Assembly (NCBI RefSeq): GCF_954871325.1
Contig: NC_088776.1
Location: forward strand, 40,752,569-40,816,568
Reading direction: 5' to 3'
Length of the DNA stretch: 64,000 bases
DNA from: Gordionus sp. m RMFG-2023
Taxonomy: Eukaryota; Nematomorpha; Gordioida; Chordodea; Parachordodidae
The notes under the pieces are model-generated. The model did not search any database. It was not told the DNA's origin and was given only the letters and a program-made list of their open reading frames with translations. The translations under genes were made by a program, and so were the position numbers. Positions 60,845-64,000 of this stretch are shown in pieces. How positions within the stretch are numbered: the stretch's first letter is position 1; every line of letters begins with the position of its first letter.

Positions 60845-62055
60845 AGTTTAAAGACATATGAAAATAATTAAATTCATATAGTAAAAAATGATACATATAA
60901 ACAATATCATAACAGGCAGGTCCGTGAAGTTGGCCCCCCAATTATGGATTTTTAATGGTTTATCAGTTGGACTGATTTGTACGGTTTTCAGTTCGATTTA
61001 TACCATCACTATGACCAGGCCCGGCCGGGATTTAAAAATTTTAGGCCTGGTCCGGCCCGTATATATTAAAAAAATATTTTTTTTAGAGGTCCGGCACGGC
61101 CCGGGTATATTTAAAAAAATTAAAGGGCTTACTTGAAATTTTTTGAATTAATATGCTTATAAATAATAGAAAATAATATGTAAAAAATTAATTAATTAAT
61201 ATAAAATAGATTAATAAACAAATATTTTATTTTAATTATGGAAAGCAATAAATTTTAAAGATGGTGCGAGGGGGGGCGTATAATCATTTTCCTTTTCTTT
61301 AAGAATAATAGGGGAGACCGGGGTGGGGTATTCTTAGGACAGGGGAACGTTAGGACATTCCAATATTTATATCCCTTCCATATTCACTGTTTAACAAATT
61401 TTACTGAGTAAATATCTTGAGAGTGCTATTTTTAAAGATTGAAATAATTTGTTCCAAATACACTATGCATTATGGAAAATGGACTCTGGCGAAATTATAT
61501 ATATATTTCATTAAATTATTTTTTCAGAAATTCATATTATTAGTTGAATTAAAATTGGAAGAAGAAGTTGGCCTATCCCATTTCTATATCTTTTTAACCT
61601 TAAATCCTACTCCTTAACCTTATTTCAGTATTATTAAAAATTTTTAACAACATTTCAGTCAATAGAAAAATTTCCTTCCGTAAACTACTCCCGTTCCCTT
61701 TCCAATCTCAACACTCCTCTATCGTAAATCATTATTTATCGAAAATGAACGTATATATAAAAACAAAACATAATTATGATATATGAACCAAGAGGAAAAA
61801 ATATTTTTTTTTAAATATGATAAAAAACCTGATTTTGATCAAAAAAAACAAATTGTAAATGTACACATGTTTCACGATTGTATTATTAGAGCTTCTCGTT
61901 TTGCATTCTTTTGTATAATTGACTGGTCAAATACGATTCGGTCGACCGATTTCTGACCGGTCAAATATGGTCAAATTCAAAAAAAATTTTAAGAATTTTA
62001 TATTTTTTTAATTTGTGCATAATTTATTTAAATTTATATTTTTTTATATAATATT
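60845..62055. other. Spacer with GGCC-rich relic and isolated transposon end
   Basis: At 61.01-61.12 kb a GGCCCGG-rich patch (CCAGGCCCGGCCGG, GGTCCGGCCCG) is related to blocks in hAT copies A and B. At about 61311 a GGGGAGACCGGGGTGGGG end like that of 36484-37415 stands without a clear partner. At 61.92-61.98 kb GGTCGACCGATTTCTGACCG forms a small palindromic cluster. No gene is supported. Confidence 0.5.
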
Positions 62056-62645
62056 TAGTGTTGTTAAAAAGTCGAGTTCACCCGACTCCGACTCAGAGTC
62101 TGAAGTCGTTAGTCGTGAACTCGAGTCGTGAACTTGAGTCGTGAACTCAAGTCGACTAGAGGACGAATATTTTTATAAACTTAACCCATATTCATGAGAT
62201 AAAAAATGTTTGTAAAACTTTATTAATTAATAAAGAATAAAAAGTATAAGTTGAATTTACATATTATATTTTGACTTCAGAAGACTCAAGTTTTTAAAAA
62301 TATTCGTCCTCTAGTCGACGACTCAAGTTTATAAAAATATTCGTTTTCTAGTCGACGACTCAAGTTTATAAAAATATTCGTCCTCTAGTCGACTCAAGTA
62401 TATAGACTTGAGTTCAGGACTCGAGTCGACTTGAGTCGACTTTGGTTCACGACTTAAGTCGACTTGAGTTCACGACTTGAGTGGACTTGAGTTCACGACT
62501 CGAGTCGAATTGAGTTCACGACATGAGTCGACTTGAGTTCACAATTCGAGTTCATAACTCAAGTCAGTTTGGGTCTATTTTTTCGACCCAAAACTTGACT
62601 CAGTTTTCGACTAAGTCGACTCGACTCAGTCGATTAACAACACTA
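62056..62645. mobile_element. 590-bp palindrome-rich hAT MITE (GTCGAC repeats)
   Basis: The ends TAGTGTTGTTAAAAAGTCGA and, inverted, TAGTGTTGTTAATCGACTGA are flanked by an 8-bp duplication with one mismatch, ATAATATT/TTAATATT. The flanks of the AT-rich centre are built of many GACTTGAGTTCACGACT / GAGTCGACTTGAGT words in both orientations. The opposite arms can pair over most of their length. It belongs to the same terminal group as 17500-17718. Confidence 0.85.
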
Positions 62646-62981
62646 TTAATATTACTTATAGTTTATGGTATTTTATTTTATCAATTCCAGTTAATCTTCC
62701 AAAAATAAAATTTAGTCACATTTTATTCATTCGTTCATCCTAAAATATCTTTAAATACAGTAAATATTTTTTTTTAAATAATAATTTGCATTTTTGGTTA
62801 TTAATTGGCTTTTTTTAGAAAAACAAAAAAAAATTAAAATATAATTATAATTTAAAAAAAAAAAATCTTCTAAAATTTCCATTTTTAAATCTTCTAAAAT
62901 TTCCATTTTTATGTTTTTTTCGTAGCTTTTAATCTTTTTTTGGATAAATATTAAATTCTCATCTTCCTATCCTAATTTAAA

Positions 62982-63197
62982 CTAAACATTGTTCATTCTG
63001 TGTACCCTTATTCTCACGTGATTATCATGACATTTTATGACATATCTCCTTAATTCAAGGAGATATTCGGTAATCAAACTTTCGAGGATTTCGTTGATTT
63101 CGAAAGAAAAATCGCCGCATTTCAAGAGCAAACCGGCGCCATATTTAGGATCAAAAGTAGTATGAGGGTGGGGGCGCCGAAAATTAAAAGCGGTCAT
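62982..63197 (-). CDS. Hypothetical 71-residue protein or exon
   Basis: A complete frame from ATG at 63197 to a stop, beginning MTAFNFRRPHPHTTFDP and ending NHVRIRVHRMNNV. The middle is acidic and Leu-rich (FEINEILESLITEYLLELRR) and looks helical. GC content is distinctly above the surroundings (GGCGCC, GCGGCG words), as for host coding DNA. The composition suggests a real exon rather than chance. I do not recognise the family, no splice partner was found, and no transposon end borders it directly. Confidence 0.4.
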   Translation of the reverse strand: MTAFNFRRPHPHTTFDPKYGAGLLLKCGDFSFEINEILESLITEYLLELRRYVIKCHDNHVRIRVHRMNNV

Positions 63198-63267
63198 AAT
63201 TGACGAAAAGTTTAAATACGGAGGTGTCACTTACATTTGCCTGAGGGAATGAATCAATAGATCCCCT

Positions 63268-64000
63268 AATTTAACATTAAATATGGCAATTCGTAGTTTA
63301 CTCATTATAATTTAACATTAACAACCGCAATTCGTAGTTTAGTCATTTTAATTTAACAATACTAAACGCAATTCGTAGTTTATTGATTATTATTTAACAT
63401 TAAATATGGCAATTCGTAGTTTAGACTTTTTAATTTATAATTAATTACCGCAATTCGTAGTTTAGTCATTTTATTTTAACAGTAAATACGGCAATTCGCA
63501 GTTTAGTCATTTTAATTTAACATAAAATACGGCAATTCGTAGTTTATTCTATTTAATTTAACATTATATGCTGCAATTCGTAGTTTAGTCATCCAATCTT
63601 CCATAATTTTATTTAAATTTAACATTAATTTACGCAATTCGCTGTTTAGTCATTTTATTTTAACATTAAATACGGCAATTCGCAGTTTAGTCACTTTATT
63701 TTAATATTAAATACGGCAATTCGTAGTAAGTCTCTATATTTTAACATTAAATACCGCAATTCGTATAGTTTATTCATTATATTTAAACATTATATATGGC
63801 AATTCGTAGTTTAGTCATTTTAATTTAACATTATATACGGCATTCGCAGTTTAGTCATTTTAATTTAACATAATAAACTGTTTAGAAAATTTAATTTAAC
63901 ATTAAATTTGGCAATTCGTAGTTTAGTCATTATAATTAAACATTAAATACGGCAATTCGCAGTTTAGTCATTGTTTAGAAAATTTAATTTAACATTTAAT
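63268..64000 (-). repeat. CGAATTGCC satellite array, inverted, runs off the right edge
   Basis: On the minus strand the same unit of about 41 bp as at 40211-42870 (read here as GGCAATTCGTAGTTTAGTCATTTTAATTTAACATTAAATAC). About 17-18 copies are visible. The cap that starts the 40.2 and 44.8 kb blocks is not reached, so the outer end should lie beyond 64000. Confidence 0.93.

Noticed and set aside
1-64000. tRNA, rRNA or snRNA genes
   Set aside because: No cloverleaf with A/B boxes, rRNA core or snRNA-like motif was recognised on either strand. A covariance-model scan would be needed to be sure.

Overview
This is AT-rich eukaryotic DNA, probably from a repeat-laden invertebrate animal, though the species cannot be fixed from the sequence. 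The evidence is a conserved spliceosomal gene with GT-AG introns, the standard genetic code, many hAT transposons, Ty3/Gypsy retroelements, a Helitron and large satellite arrays. No bacterial-style operons, tRNAs, rRNAs or CRISPR arrays are visible.

Left third (1-19.2 kb, minus strand). The one confidently identified host gene is CDC40/PRP17, a WD40 splicing factor. Eleven exons were read, from the ATG at 19230 down to 448, with codon phase agreeing at every junction that joins two visible exons. The last WD40 blades lie beyond the left edge, and one exon of about 116 nt expected between 1475 and 3900 was not found. The first four introns are 43-88 nt, but the fifth is 11.7 kb. That intron holds a decayed Ty3/Gypsy element, which contains a 3.3-kb BED-finger hAT transposon, which in turn contains a 714-bp hAT. 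A separate 219-bp hAT MITE lies in the same Gypsy element. Matching 8-bp target duplications support each hAT insertion.

Middle (19.3-33 kb). A second Gypsy element of the same family has a Helitron with canonical ends inserted in its gag region. A third, younger Gypsy element with paired LTRs carries a 62-bp minisatellite between integrase and 3' LTR. Short minisatellites and a 72-codon orphan ORF follow.

Right half (33-64 kb). A 4.55-kb element flanked by a 9-bp duplication has inverted ends built from tandem copies of a GCGAATGCATTA motif (Mutator/foldback-like). A decayed relative lies at 58.0-60.8 kb. A satellite of about 41 bp (core CGAATTGCCGTAT) occupies 40.2-42.9 kb, recurs briefly at 44.8 kb and returns inverted at the right edge. 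A 4-kb transposon with inverted repeats of about 430-500 bp and an unusual transposase-like protein is split by a hAT copy (45.1-49.2 kb). A 600-bp tandem repeat follows, then a nearly complete ZMYM1/DUF4371-type hAT (52.5-57.2 kb), a palindrome-rich hAT MITE, and an unidentified 71-codon ORF at 63 kb that is unusually GC-rich for this window.

Functionally the window is one essential splicing gene in a dense layered set of transposons. Insertion order can be read from target duplications and interruptions. All homology statements come from recognition by eye, not from database searches.
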